Source of the DNA: Nymphaea colorata
Taxonomy: Eukaryota; Streptophyta; Magnoliopsida; Nymphaeales; Nymphaeaceae
DNA: 64,000 bases
Direction of reading: 5' to 3'
NCBI RefSeq assembly: GCF_008831285.2
Contig: NC_045140.1
Span: 8,988,505 to 9,052,504, forward strand
Below the pieces are notes generated by a model. The model ran no database searches, was not told the DNA's origin, and was given only the letters and a program-made list of their open reading frames with translations. Both the position numbers and the translations under genes were made by a program. The stretch's first letter is position 1, and every line of letters begins with the position of its first letter. Below, in pieces: positions 45,188-58,000 of this stretch.

Positions 45188-47241
45188 TCAAGTCGTTCGG
45201 ATGCATGCAAGCTCAACATATTTGATATTTGATAACCGTTCATTAATGCACAAAGTTGCCTTTGCCATAAGCATATTCTTGCTTATTAGTAAGGAAGCCA
45301 TCTCAACTATCTGTGTTTGATGAGTTGAAAGACTCATTAGAACATCTTTCTTTCCATATCTAGTCCATCTTTTGAGTACATAAGTTTCTGGCAAGTTGTA
45401 TACTTTTGCAAGATATATTGCGAGCATATGATAACACACAACCACCATCAATTCCCATAATTTGCATTGACAACTTGACAAAAGTTGACTTATTTGATCA
45501 TATCAAATTGTGTACTCCATACTAATCTGGAATGCTCCATGGTTTCTTATCACTTACTTAATACTATATACTTTCACCTGATCTTCATCTTGGGTAAGCA
45601 ATGTTGTGTAACCCATAACTGCCATCAGTTCTTTTAGGAAATATTTTTTAAATATCTTTTGAGCAAAAGTCCCCCATAAATTATCTTCAATAGGACATGG
45701 TGTTCTAATGGGTTCAATAGCATTATTCATCTTGAAATCTAACTCATTTTCGATGTGTCGCTGTCTATCTGTTGCTTCTTGATATTTCACAACAAACTCA
45801 CTTAGATGTGTATTTTGATTGACCCAATTCTTAAAATAATTGTTTATACTCAAACTACATTGGGTTGTAGACACTTCAGCCATGAACGTTATTGGAGTAT
45901 GGTTTAGCCCATATTTTTCTTTTTTTATTTCCATAAATTTGTGGCCCAGTTAATCATCTCCAACTGAGATATGAACTTGTCATTTCCTTCCATCTTTCTT
46001 CAATTTCTTTTATTGTCTCTGACTTTAGAAACCATGTATCCCACAATTTTTTAAAGTGACTATTTTGTTTGTACAAATTGCCCACATATGTTGATACTTT
46101 TGTTAATACGTGTCAGTTGCAACACCTATGAACTATATTTGAAAATACTTTTTTCACTGCACTCCCCATTGCTAGATCTTGATCAGTTAAAATTGAAACT
46201 AGTGCTTGACCACTCATTGCATATAACCATTCCTGAAAAATCCACTTGAATGTTTCTCTTTTCTCATCAACAAGCAATGCACAACCAAAATAATTCTTTG
46301 CTTATGGTGATTACTCCTGTAAAGTGTGTGCACAACATATGAGATATGTTTTTATTATATGTGGTATCAAAGAATACCACATCTCCAAAATATAGATAAT
46401 TTGTACAAACAACTACATCTACCCAAAAATAGTTAGGTACATTCCCCATCCATAAACTTGAATGGCGTAATAGAAATTGGATTATTATATGCCCTTTGAA
46501 ATAATTCATCATAATGTGACAGACTTTACCATAGTATTTGTCTTCAATTTTTAAAGGTGCTCATATAGTTGCTATTTACTAAAAGTAACTTGCTCCATTC
46601 CTCCTGCCTCTGTGTGCAATACATTCATAACTTATGATGGCCTCAACCCATGTTCAAATATTGTTTCTACAACCTTTTTGTCAAGAGTTCTCATCTTTTT
46701 TGTTTTCTTATAAAAATTTACTTTTGATGGTAAATGTAAATAATGATTGTGTAGATATTGTATGTTACATATGTGCCACTTATTTTTCTTTGAATCAAAT
46801 TCTATGAACATTCATGCCTTGCATCCACATATTGTTATTACATGTTCATTTTCCTCAACACCTTCTTGTTTCTTGAACCATTCTTCTTGCAAGAAAGCTG
46901 CTGTCAATTTTGAATGCTTTTTTTCGTTTGGAGTCTTGTATAATTGTATCAAAACCATCTAATCTTACATACTTATTGTAAAACTTATATGCTTGAACAT
47001 CCCTGTCAAACTCCATTCTTACATGTGGTATACATTCAATAGCAACCTTCAGCACTAACTTTTGCCCTATGTCTATCATCTCAACATCAACAAAAGGTCC
47101 CTTATTGTTTTCATCATAAGGTCTATCACTGTCTACTTGGCATGCCTCATTTACTCCCACTGTTAATTCATCATCAATGTTTGTAATCGCTATCAAGACA
47201 TAAGCTGCCTCAACAGTGTTGTGGAGGAGAGAGAGTACCAA
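45188..47241 (-). pseudogene. FHY3/FAR1-like (MULE transposase-derived) pseudogene
   Basis: FHY3/FAR1 proteins are plant transcription factors derived from Mutator-like transposases. On the minus strand, 47241-46855 has a FAR1 DNA-binding segment (VRMEFDRDVQAYKFYNKYV). 46512-46267 has the MULE catalytic segment with YFWVDVVVCTNYLYFGDVVF and DTTYN. 45934-45554 has the helical region, including NYFKNWVNQNTHLSEFVVKY. 45481-45188 has a SWIM-like zinc-binding segment, SSCQCKLWE with VVCYHML, followed by LPETYVLKRWTRYGKK. Stops and frame changes separate the pieces. It may be a host family member or a MULE transposase; no terminal inverted repeats were found. It is not functional as read. Confidence 0.82.
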
Positions 47242-50200
47242 AAATTTAGTCCTAGATCAAAAATCTCAAGGTGGTTTGCCAACATCCACCCACACCCACC
47301 CCCCCCCCCCCCACCATACACTTTCAGCTATTCCTTGAGAAGCCCAAAAAGTTAGGAAAATTTCAATTGGATAATCAAAAAAGAGGTCTAGCTCAAAACA
47401 AGTTAATTTTTTTTTTAAGAGTTTTGGTTTAAGTCTTGGTTTGGGATGTATTAGCACTCAACCTACTCCCAACCAGACCTAGTGGAGGGGTCGTAGTAGC
47501 AGGTTCATCCATGGTGCTAGCTTTAGGTAATTTCTTTTTCCCTCTTCTTTCTTTTCTTATTGTAGTTTAGTTTTTTTCTTTTACATGTTTAGTTTAGTTT
47601 TGCTTTTGGCAGTTTAGTTATATTTTTGCTTCTAACATATTTAGTCTAGTTTAATTCTTGCTTAGTTTAGCATATTTATTTTTTAGATTATATTTGTTTT
47701 AATGTCTTTAGGTTAGGCATAGAGGTCAACTTCAACGGATTTATACATAAGCAAAACTAAGGCTATATTTCATGAGTTGACTGTTGCTTCAAAACCTGTC
47801 GATGAAGATGATTTGGTTCTTTAAACCCTTAAGGGGATGTTTGGCTGACGCCCTCATTTAACCCAGTTTTGTGAAGTTTGCAAAAATCAAGTTTATTAAT
47901 GAGTTTCAAAAACTTGGTTTATTTGTTTAGGTGACACACCCAAAACCTAGCTTTTGTGAATAACTTGAGGGGGATGAGCTTTCTCACTCCCTTTTGCAAA
48001 ACCTGGTTCTATTAAAACTGGCTTTGTTCTAAAATCCAGTTCTGATGACACTTAGACGCTCCAAAAACTTGTTTTAACAAAACAAGGTTTTACCTCCTAA
48101 ACCCAGTTTTGAGGTGCTATCCACAAGCCACCTAAGGTGTTGTTTGGGTTACTGTTCCATGTATTTGCCTCCAAAAGTAGGACAGATTCATTGAACACTT
48201 TTTAAAGTGTCCAATGAATCTAGCTAATTCTTATGGTAGATGCGTGGGACATTATTATTGCTGTTTCCAAAGGACCCCTAAAGGATTGCCTAGAGAATGT
48301 TTTACCTCTTAAGAAAAGTATTGAGTTGCCTAAAGAATGATTTACTTCTTAAGAAAAGTGTTGAGATTTGCATGCCCCACTACATCATTTCTTACTAATG
48401 GAAGACGTAGAATTTCAAATTGCACAAGGAGCAGCCATTTGAAACTAACAACCAATATTGCTTCATAGACAGACTTTGGTAGATGAGACAATTTAAGAGG
48501 TCTTGAAAGGAAATAATTATCAAAATTGAAACAAAACAAGAGAGAAATTTTGTTGCCAGTCTTGCGAAAGCTTGAACAAATATTGTCGTTCCTACACCAA
48601 TCTTCCCGAAGATAAAAGATCTAGTCCTAAAGCTTATCATGCTTACCTTACTTTCAATGCATAGATTTTTTAGAGATAACAATGTCTGGTTTGAATTACA
48701 CAACATTTGTTATGTCAACAACCAGATAACATGAAAAGTCATTTGCTAAGGAATAAGCAATAAGAACCCATTTAAAACTGATGTGTTTGACAAGGACGAC
48801 CAGAAGATTTTCTGCAACCAAAAGAACTCAATGGATCAGTGGAATAAGAGACTTGTAAAGAGAAGAAAAAAACCACAAAGTAGCATCTCAATAGACCACA
48901 AGTTTTGATGTGTTGCAACTTGCTCCTATAGGGGTCTTTGGCAAATGGAACACTTTGTGGGTATTCCATTAATCTGCCCTAATGATTAAGACAGATTCAT
49001 GGAGATCTAGTTATAGTCTTTCATGAATCTGCTCCAATGTTTGAGATAAATTCATGAAACACTCAGCCAAACAGCCTCATATATCTTGATTGTAAATGGC
49101 TTCTATTATGCAATATTTGTGGGTTTCTTTTAAACGTATTTGGATTTAATTGCTGAAAGGTAAATCAAGGGGGTGCCAATCAAAATTTTAAATCTTTCAA
49201 ATTTCTAGCAGAAAATCTCAAAAATAATAAAATGCAATGTTTATATTCAAACTGGAGCTGAAAATTGCAAGCTTTACTTGTCTTTCTTGTTGATAATGTG
49301 TTGGCATTTGGATTTCACGTGCTTCTACTCCTAATCAAAACGGGATGGTTTAAAGAGCTATAGACATTTTGCTGAAAGTGGCTTGTCTTTGAAAGCTAAA
49401 ACATATGTTCCAAAAACATATTGGATACATGCTTTTAGAAGCAACATAGTATACCCTGTTAATGCGTGCTTACAAAGGTAGTTGCCAGTTGGATTTATCC
49501 CTTATAACAATCATTTTTTAACAGGCACATAATTAATTTGTAAAATTTTGGATGTCAGTGATATCCGTGCCACCATGCATACACAAAATATAAGTTAAAT
49601 TTTGAATATGAGCAAAGTATTTTCCTAGGTTTTTGTCAATATTAAGATTATTAAAGCATGAATTTGGCAAGTCAAAAATGAAAATTTCTCTCAAACTACC
49701 CATCTTGTACAATCAAGGCAATCTCGGTTCCCATGGTCTACACATGTATCAGCTTTCACAAGGGGCTGATTCCACTAAGAGATTTAAGCCTGTGACTGAC
49801 CGCCCAATAGTAAGGGTATTCAATGAGTTAATCCAAATTGGGCTTCACTCAAACTAGCATGGTTAAACTCAACTCGAGGCTGACTCGTTTATAAATGAGT
49901 CAAGTTCGAGTTTAAAAATGAACTCATTTAAGAAAATGGCCAGAGCCCGCACAATTAAGCTCAACTAAACTCGTGAAAACAGAAAATATGAAAGGCATTT
50001 CATTATATTAACACAAAAAGAGAAAAGATAGCGGTAGTAGGGCTGCCTTGCAGCTTGCAAGGGTCAAGACTGGTCGTTTTCACCATCTTAAATGGCTCGA
50101 CTAAACCAAACCAGATATCAACTGAAGCCTAGCTGAACCAAGTTCAAGCCATCTTAAACTCAAGATAGTTGATCTCAAACTAATAAACTTGAGCTTGAGT

Positions 50201-50759
50201 TGAGCCTTTAAGCACCCAAGCTGAGTTCGAGCTAGCCAGCTCAGCTCAAAATCGGCTCATGTTCATCCCTACCTAGTTGGCCCATTCAGGTTTTCCAACT
50301 TTGTCATCTGTCAAGATGATGAGCCTGAGCCGACTATACTTATAGCTCAGTATGAGATAAAAAACCAAATCCAAACTGATCCAAATCAGATTGACCACCC
50401 GTCGTAGCCCACTTTTTCTCGGTTTCATCCTATGATTACAAATGACAAGTTTGATGAATGATTAAACCAAATCCTAAGCTCGATGGTTCTCAAACCTGTT
50501 TTTCTAGCAAACCTTCTTTACCTAAAGCTTAATCTCTACTCCTTTCGAAGATCTAAACTTATAGACTTTCAGAAACTCTTAAAAAATAAAGTGGATGGAA
50601 GCCATGGAGTTTGACTACAGCTCCTTCGTACCACATCTGACTTGAATTTTTTGTTCATATCCAAAATGCCAAACATGTACTAAAATGTGAACGGTTTGAT
50701 CTCTCCTTCAAAAACTTGACATATCCCAAGTCAGAAAGCAAATATTATTGTAAGATAAT
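47242..50759. other. Intergenic repeats, no gene supported
   Basis: A C homopolymer of about 14 lies near 47300. 47820-48130 repeats AACCCAGTTTT/AAACTTGGTTT/AAACCTGGTT phrases, MITE-like. 49850-50290 is full of CTCAACTCGAG, GAGCTTGAGTTGAGC and GAGTTCGAGCTAGCC words, and ends near GGCTCATGTTCATCCCTA, typical of a common plant MITE or LTR-derived repeat. ORFs at 48342-48706 and 49633-49857 are unrecognised. Confidence 0.45.
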
Positions 50760-50891
50760 TTTGGAATGTGAAATATGGCATCACATTCAGGACATGGATA
50801 AGAACGTGTTTAAAACTTGATAAAAAATTCTGCCTATTAAATATGCCTCCACCAGAGACCAAGTTGCAGAGGTCCTAACAAAGCCGGGTAA
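50760..50891 (+). pseudogene. Copia RNase H C-terminal fragment
   Basis: The frame ending at 50891 reads ILPIKYASTRDQVAEVLTKP, the standard C-terminal motif of Copia polyproteins (Q.AD.LTK). Only the last 25 or so codons are clear. The upstream part is frameshifted. Any LTR would follow, and 51300-51500 may belong to it. Confidence 0.75.
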
Positions 50892-53030
50892 ATGAAAGAC
50901 TATCATCTTACAATCACTAACAAACTTAAAATCTTATCAAGATCGGTCCTGTCACAAACATCAGGAAACCTGAGGGATATAAAAGTGATAACCATGGCAA
51001 CCATCATCACAACTTGGTACCTTTGCCTCTTAGTTGAGACAAGTACAAAAGCTTCATATACAAGGGAAGAATTGATAATCAATCAGGAGGCCTGCAAATT
51101 TATCAAGGAAGAAGATATGCTCCTTGACGAAGGAAAGTTGCTAAAGTGGAGGCACATGAAGTTGGTGCTAAACATGTTAAAGTCATTAGAGAGAGAGAAA
51201 CGATCGCTGTGGCCATTCTTTTATCAAAAAGAAAGGTTGATCGAGAATACCAAATGAAGCTTCTACATCAGCGTAGAAAATGTTGAAAGACTGTAATGAG
51301 AAAGAAAATGAGAGAGAGTGAGAGATTCCATCCCGGATATATAGCTGATCGAGCCTCGTAGAATTATCGTGGTCTGAGTGACCCATTATTACTCACAAAA
51401 ACTAAGAGAGAGAGGGAGAGATTCCATCCCGGATATATAGCTGATCGAGGCTCGTAAATTATCGTGGTGTGAGTGTGACCTATTATTATTCACAAAAAAC
51501 TAAGTTAGAAACCAGCCCATCAAAATACTTGACGGGCATGTTTGTAGAATGAGCAGTGTTTACAACATGGCTTTGAAGATACTCTGTCCCACTTTTTGTT
51601 TCAATGGATAAATACATGCTACAATAAACACAGATTACTGATTCACATGTCCTGAATTTCACATTGACTTTGGTTCTTTGCCTGATGTCAAAAGATTGAA
51701 TGGTGATCTGTAGACAGGGACTATAATTGAACTGCATAAAAGACACAACAATGCAATGAGTTTTCCATAATAAAATAAGAAGAGAAAATAACGAAATTTG
51801 CAGTTTAATAATTTAGAGGTTCTCCAAGTCCCTTCAGCTATCCACAGCTTAGCCACAAGAATCATTCACCAATTTCTGCAGAAATGACGTCACACCTGCT
51901 CAGAGTCACTAGAAAGCAAAATCAGTTACATTATACAGCAAGAAACGTGCGTCCACATACATACGCCCTTTATCCAGGAACTAGATCTTGATTTTTTCAA
52001 GTACATACACTTCCATTTTCAATGTTTGATACATCCCCATATTAGCAAGATGATTAATTTCGATTCAATTTTCTCGGACATGAAGTCCACATACTCACAA
52101 GACCAATTTTTTTCATGAAATGCCGTGTATATGATAAAAGGTCAATTAGTTGAAAAATGAAAACATAGAACGTCACAGGGTTTGATCTAAGCATAATGAT
52201 CACATGTCCCAGCAAATACAGGTAAAAAGCTACAGTAAAATTGCAAACATGAATTAGTATGAGCAAGCAATGAAGATGAAGCTGTCCAGAAACTTCTTAA
52301 GTGGATTACCTCACTTCAGCAATCTGACAGGACGAGTTTTACCTTCAGTGGGCCTCTTTTAGCTAAACCAAAACCTTCCATCTTATTACAAATGTACCTA
52401 AGCATACCTAGGCTAGAGGTTCAAAATCTATGGTAACAATGTATAAAGGAGCTATGGCTGAAGTCTGCACAGAATTTGGAAGGAAAATAATTTTAGGAAA
52501 AACAGCTGAAAAATGTCCCTTTTCAAGAAGCAAGGTGCCGGTGGAGATGATGAACTCCACAGGGGATGCAGACCTAAACATGCTTAAAAACTCCAATGTC
52601 CAACATCACGGTCCACAGTAACTAGACCAATGTGTTGAACGGTCCACAATAACTAGACCAATGTGTTGAAATTGGAAAAAACAAGATTCAGGTAGCAATT
52701 ACACGTCAAAGAGAAAGTATAAAGTCTAAGCAAGGTTAATTATAAAAGGCTCGCCAAGTAATGCAGAAACGTTTACCACTTTCAGATAACCCCCCTCTAG
52801 CTTGACATAGCCCCAGAGAACTATACTAGAAGATTTCGTTCACAAGGCTTACGCCTTGTCCAATTGAAAAGATTGCAAGCTATCGCTTTCTTTCAAACAC
52901 ATAATGAAGAACTTATAAATAATAACAACAACAAAGAACAAGATGGGCATTGCTCCAATATGGAATAAATGTGAGTTTTGCAACCAAATGAAGCAAAATT
53001 GTCGATGGTATACAGCAGTTGTTATCCCAC
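50892..53030. other. No supported gene; local tandem repeats
   Basis: A 121-codon ORF at 50892-51257 follows the Copia fragment directly and is unrecognised. A 96-bp tandem pair lies at 51315-51506, and a 32-bp tandem pair at 52610-52672 (GGTCCACA.TAACTAGACCAA). 51740-52600 has open stretches on the minus strand that I cannot assign. Their position below a CT-rich possible leader (52990-53300, minus) leaves open an unrecognised minus-strand gene. Confidence 0.35.
51315..51506 (+). repeat. 96-bp tandem duplication
   Basis: Two units share GAGATTCCATCCCGGATATA and TAGCTGATCGAG.CTCGTA, and both end with CTCACAAAAACTAAG-like text. The sequence follows the Copia RNase H fragment and may be LTR-derived. 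Confidence 0.88.
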
Positions 53031-53038
53031 CAAATACT

Positions 53039-53088
53039 GCACACACACACACACACACAGATAGCGAGAGAGAAAGGAGCCGCCGAGA

Positions 53089-53121
<33 letters not shown>

Positions 53122-53130
53122 CAAAGAGAG
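53039..53130 (+). repeat. Adjacent (CA)n and (GA)n microsatellites
   Basis: (AC)n at about 53040-53060, then imperfect and perfect (GA)n to about 53122. On the minus strand the GA tract reads as a CT-rich tract like that in plant 5' leaders. Confidence 0.92.
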
Positions 53131-53300
53131 GTGTAGGCGTCTTAGCGAACACATTTGCTCACTGAAGCAGAGCGATGGCTCTCTGAAACGCCCGGTTTCC
53201 ATTGTTGGTCCTCCTCGATCACGAAGGATCGAGAGGAACCGTCGAGGGCTCACCGGGGGTCTCCCTCGACAGCGTTCCCATAAAGGACCGTTCTGTTAAA
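53131..53300. other. CpG-containing segment with a short stem-loop
   Basis: This is locally GC-rich compared with its surroundings. GTCGAGGG...CCCTCGAC at 53239-53273 can form an 8-bp stem. It could be the promoter or first exon of an unrecognised minus-strand gene. No protein match was seen. Confidence 0.3.
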
Positions 53301-54902
53301 CCCTAACCTTTGTCGGCATTTTATAGAGGACCTTCACCTGTTGTACGGTTCGATGGATTTCTATTTAGACACATGCTTTCATTGTTATTGTCAAAAGAAT
53401 GCCTTGTAGTTCTACATTTTTGTTGATGATATGAAGAGTCGCAGACTTCCCCTATTAATATTATGTGCTGTTGATTTTCCGAAGTACTCGTTTACTCTGA
53501 CAGGGAAAACAAAAAGGACAAAGACAAAGATTTGGCATCAAACGTCATATGCTTATCTACCCTTTACCATCCAATCGGATATTACATGTATGGATTTGAA
53601 TTTAATTCAAATACGAATGATTAAAAGTTTGCAGTATAGTTGAATCTGATTTCAAATTCACAATTTGAATATGGTCCAAATCTGAATTCCACTTTTAAAT
53701 ACACAATTGAATCTGAACCACATTATGATATGTTAAGAACTAACTCTCAAAATATATGCATACTAGACATAAAATATTTATTTACAACTGAATATAAATT
53801 TGATTGATTATTTTACTTAAAACTGAATTCAAATCCGATCAGATATAATTTTTAAGTCTAAATCCAATCTAATTACGATCAGATATCATTTTTTAAGTCT
53901 AAATCCTAATTTCTTAATCAGGTGTTAGTTTCTCCATATCCAACTTTTTCGAAGTACTTCAATTGGATATCCAATCGGAGTCTAATCCGTTGGCATCCAT
54001 AATTTTTGTTTTTTACAACGACTATGGACTATGGTAGCATCTTTGTATAGCTTCAGGCGATCTTTGTTCACTATTGCTTTCCATTTGGTGTCCCAACCCC
54101 CAAAAAAAAAACACGCTGACATTTTTAATCTTTTGAAAAAAGCAATTAATAACTATTTTAGAATGTTTAAGAAAATTAAAATAAAAACTTATTTTACAAC
54201 TCATGCCACCTGAGTCTTAGAGCAAGTTTGGTTTCTTAAAGAGCAATGGAATTTGAACTGTGGTTGTCTGTACAAGAGCCACAAACCCAACTCATTGCAC
54301 CAACACATTTAAGTTCGGGATTTAGACAAGAGAACATAATGGTGAAGCAAATCCATATTGATCGGTTGATAAACGAAAAACCGTTGCATAAAATATTATA
54401 TGCATTTATTATGGGAGCTAACGTAACAGTAAATTAAATCTTTGTCAAACAGTTGGTTGAAAGGAACTTGTTGCCCATAGACAAAACTTAGAAAGATAAT
54501 CGTTTTCTAATATGAAAATCGATGATCTATACTTGACTATTTCTTCCAATATAGAAAAGGATATATGATGATTGTATCAAATTGTCCGTTCTCTAAGATT
54601 TAAGAATTAATTTGATTAAGAAGGGCATCATATTCGCGATGCCTAATTCAACCAAGATTTGTGTTTTTTTTGAAAAACTTTAGACAAAATTCTAAAAATT
54701 GTTTTTAAAATATATTTATATCAAACCATAGACTTCCATGTTTTAGTTTGATCTGTCGAGTAGTAGAACTGGCCGTCAACAACGCAAACTTGAATTAACG
54801 CGCTTCCTTTTGAAGCATTTGCCTCTCCCGATTTACATAAACATGGCGTAATTCAGAAATTAGCTAAACATTTGGCCCTCAAGTGATATTTATCAAAAAG
54901 TC
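53301..54902. other. Intergenic, probable MITE fragment, no gene
   Basis: 53560-54000 repeats phrases such as ATCCAATCGGATAT, TCAAATCCGATCAGATAT and TCTAAATCC, typical of a decayed plant MITE. Similar words occur at 35570-35880. The rest is AT-rich without a supported gene and includes the distal promoter of eIF3h. Confidence 0.45.
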
Positions 54903-54920
54903 TTGCCGGCACCAATGACC

Positions 54921-55048
54921 AAACCTCTCTCTCTCTCTCCCTGCTCTCCGCTCTCTCCCTCTCTCTCGCGGCGAGACTCGGTGCTGCATCCGTCGGAAGC
55001 AAGCCCCACCTCCTACGGTTGTAGAGCTCTTTCTCGCTCTAGGAGAAC
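54921..55048 (+). promoter_or_regulatory. CT-rich leader of eIF3h with an upstream ATG
   Basis: A (CT)n-rich stretch, common in plant translation-factor leaders, precedes the start codon. An ATG at 54915 opens a frame with no stop before the main ATG. After splicing of intron 1 it ends at TAG 55274-55276, giving a 56-codon overlapping uORF. This matters only if transcription starts upstream of 54915; no TATA box was identified. Confidence 0.5.
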
Positions 55049-58000
55049 ATGGCAAATCGTTAGTACTCTCTCTCTCTCTCTTTGTTGTTGAAACTTGTTT
55101 GTCTGTTGTTGGATGTTTTCATTGGCAGTGTTCAACTCATTGTTCCGTTATTGGGTCGTATTTTTTTTTTTCATTAGTGGTGTTCGATTCATTGTTCCCG
55201 CTGCTTTCTGATTTTCGTGCAAAATCTTCTCCATTGGTTTTGGTCACAGCTACAATGCGGTCCTTCCTCCAAGTAGCGTCCTCGGAGGAGGTTTCCTCGC
55301 CTTTGAGAGTTGTCCAGATCGAAGGCTTGGTAATTCTGTCCTGCCCATGCCTCTTTTCTTTCTTCTTCGTTTCTTTTCTGGAGTTATTTTTATTTCACAT
55401 GTTCATGAGCTTGATTTGGCTTTATAATGGTAAAACATTAGAATGTTATGGTTCTCAACTTCTCATGGTTAGTTTAGGGAGCACCAAGCATGCACGTGTG
55501 ATTGGAATGTTTCTGAATTTTTACCATGCTGTGGAATTTATTGTAGAATTGCTAACTACCTATCTGTTTCTTGGTGCACAAATTGTATTTATGTCTGTTT
55601 GTACTGTAGCACCCCGTATATAGAATGAGCGAGAAATGATTATTTATCTAGAAATTTGGAAGAGAATGATGAACTTGCATATTTAGGTCCAATTTATACT
55701 TTGTGTCCTAACCTACTCTATGGCTCGTTTGAGTGCTCACTTGAAGGAGACTAGAGGATGGGTGTGGAACTACCAGACAAGGTGCTTGATTCAGTTTTGG
55801 GCTGGGTCGTTACAACATGTATATGATAATGGTGGTTCTTTCAAATAATTTTGGACCACCTTAAGAAGATTATCCATTCCATTGCGGACATATATGCGGT
55901 CTACAGTGGTGGACAGTAAGATTTTTTTATGACCATTGAATTGTATGAGGATGTGACGGAGCAAAGCCTTTATATGTTTCCTTGCTAGTTAACCACCCCA
56001 CTAACACATCTGCAAAAATTTCTTTGATATTCCTCTGTTGATCTGTGATATTCTTGTACAGGCTATCTTGAAGATAATTAAGCACTGTAAAGAGTTTATG
56101 CCTGCTCTGGTTACTGGGCAACTTTTGGGGTTGGATGTTGGTAGCGTTCTGGAAGTTACGAACTGCTTCCCATTCCCGGTTTGTGCTTCAGTTCTACTTG
56201 ACCTTTCAAATGGTTTACCAGCACATATCTCTTTAATCATCACAGGCTTGGCTTTGCATTTACCCTTTGTGAATGAATTGATTCTTAGATCCGGGAAGAT
56301 GATGAGGAAATTGAAGCAGATGGGGCTAGCTATCAGCTTGAGATGATGAGGTGCTTGAGAGATGTTAATGTTGATAACAACACCGTTGGATGGTATGAGG
56401 AACTTGCATATATAGTTGGTAATCTGCTGTATTATTAGCATTGATTCTTGTAGCATTGATGATTTCATCTCCTTGTCGATGTTCACCAGGTATCAGTCGA
56501 CCTATATGGGTTCTTACCAGACTGTAGAATTGATTGAAACTTTCATGAATTACCAGGTAAGTTTGGTTCATCTGTCCTGTGGCTTATGTGGAGAATTTGA
56601 ATTGATGTGCCACTGCACCTCTTTATTTTCACTTCTTCTATTCAGTAATAAATTTCACTTGATGTTTATCCTCAAGTATACATTTTCTCTTTCCACTGTA
56701 GGCTGGTTTTCAGCTGCAACCATAAAAGACAGCAATATATTTTCCATTTCATAGCCTGATTGTTCTTGTATAGGAGGAAAAAATTGAGGAAGTGTGAAAT
56801 TGGTTTAGGTCTACCAGTGATAGAATAGAAGTGTCATAACATACAACTGTTTCTCTTTTTCTAGAGAATCTGATTGGTTTCAGTCTTGTTCATTACAGCC
56901 TCTGGTTATTGTCTGGATGACCTAGATACACATATTATTTGGATACTGGACCATGATTATAGGTGCTAGATGATGACATTAACATAAACCTGTTCTTTTA
57001 ATTTGTTAACAGGACCTTGAGATATGCATAGCATATGCAGGACCATTTTTTGTACATTTAGACAAGATTTTTTCATTTACAGCTATCCGTAGGGGAACCA
57101 TATAGTATTTTACATAATAGCAGTTACATTAGGTTGGTCCATGTTTGAATTTTGGTGGTTCTCCAACTGATGTATGGTTCCCAATTGCCCATTTACAGGA
57201 GAACATCAGACGATGTGTCTGCATCATTTATGACCCTTCAAGATCTAGTCAAGGTGTGCTCGCACTTAAGGCCTTGAAGCTCACAGATTCATTTATGGAT
57301 CTACACCGCAGCAACAATTTTACTGGCGAGAAGTACATTCATTTTCTTTACTTTCACTAATCATATATGTATACATCATGGTCACAAATACTATTTTTCA
57401 GTCTTTCTCAGTCACGTTTTTCGCAGGTATTAATTGGAAAGTTTTGTTTACCTCAGAAAATCTCAAGAATTTTTTGGAATTTAAAAAAATAAATAAATAT
57501 AAAAATAATAACAAATTACAAAGTTTTGAGCTTTCTATTAACTTTATTGCAAAAACATTGGTAAAATTTGAAAATAGATGTTAAATGTTAAAAGAAACCC
57601 ATATATTAAAGATTTTTTTCTTATATATGTGAAAATATTGAGATAAAAACATGTTAAAAACAAAAAAAAACTTTTTGGTTGATATTTTCAAATTATCATG
57701 AATTTTCACATTTTATCCTGTTTACTTGTTTTCCCTTGTAACATGATATTGTGGAAAAAATGGCGAGCTTTGTGACAATAGTACATGTTCAATATGTATG
57801 CATGCGTAATGTGTACTTTATCATGTTTTATTTCATTCTTTTAACCTATTTTATGGATGCATTCTTTTTATAGGCTGAGGGAGAAAAAATTGGCGTGGGT
57901 GGATGTCTTTGAAGAAATACCTGTATGGGGCCTGATCTTAGTTCATTACTTGTTATGGTGCTTTTTTCAAAATTTGTATGTAAATCTTCTCTATGCCTAT

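Noticed and set aside
52849-53253. 134-codon minus-strand ORF as a protein gene
   Set aside because: Its centre is translated CT and GT microsatellite, and the remainder matches nothing I know.
53239-53273. Structured non-coding RNA at the GTCGAGGG/CCCTCGAC stem-loop
   Set aside because: One 8-bp stem alone is not evidence of an RNA gene. There are no family signatures or Pol III boxes.
54903-55091. 62-codon ORF as an independent gene
   Set aside because: It lies in the CT-rich leader of eIF3h and reads through its intron 1. Only the ATG at 54915 is of interest, as a uORF.
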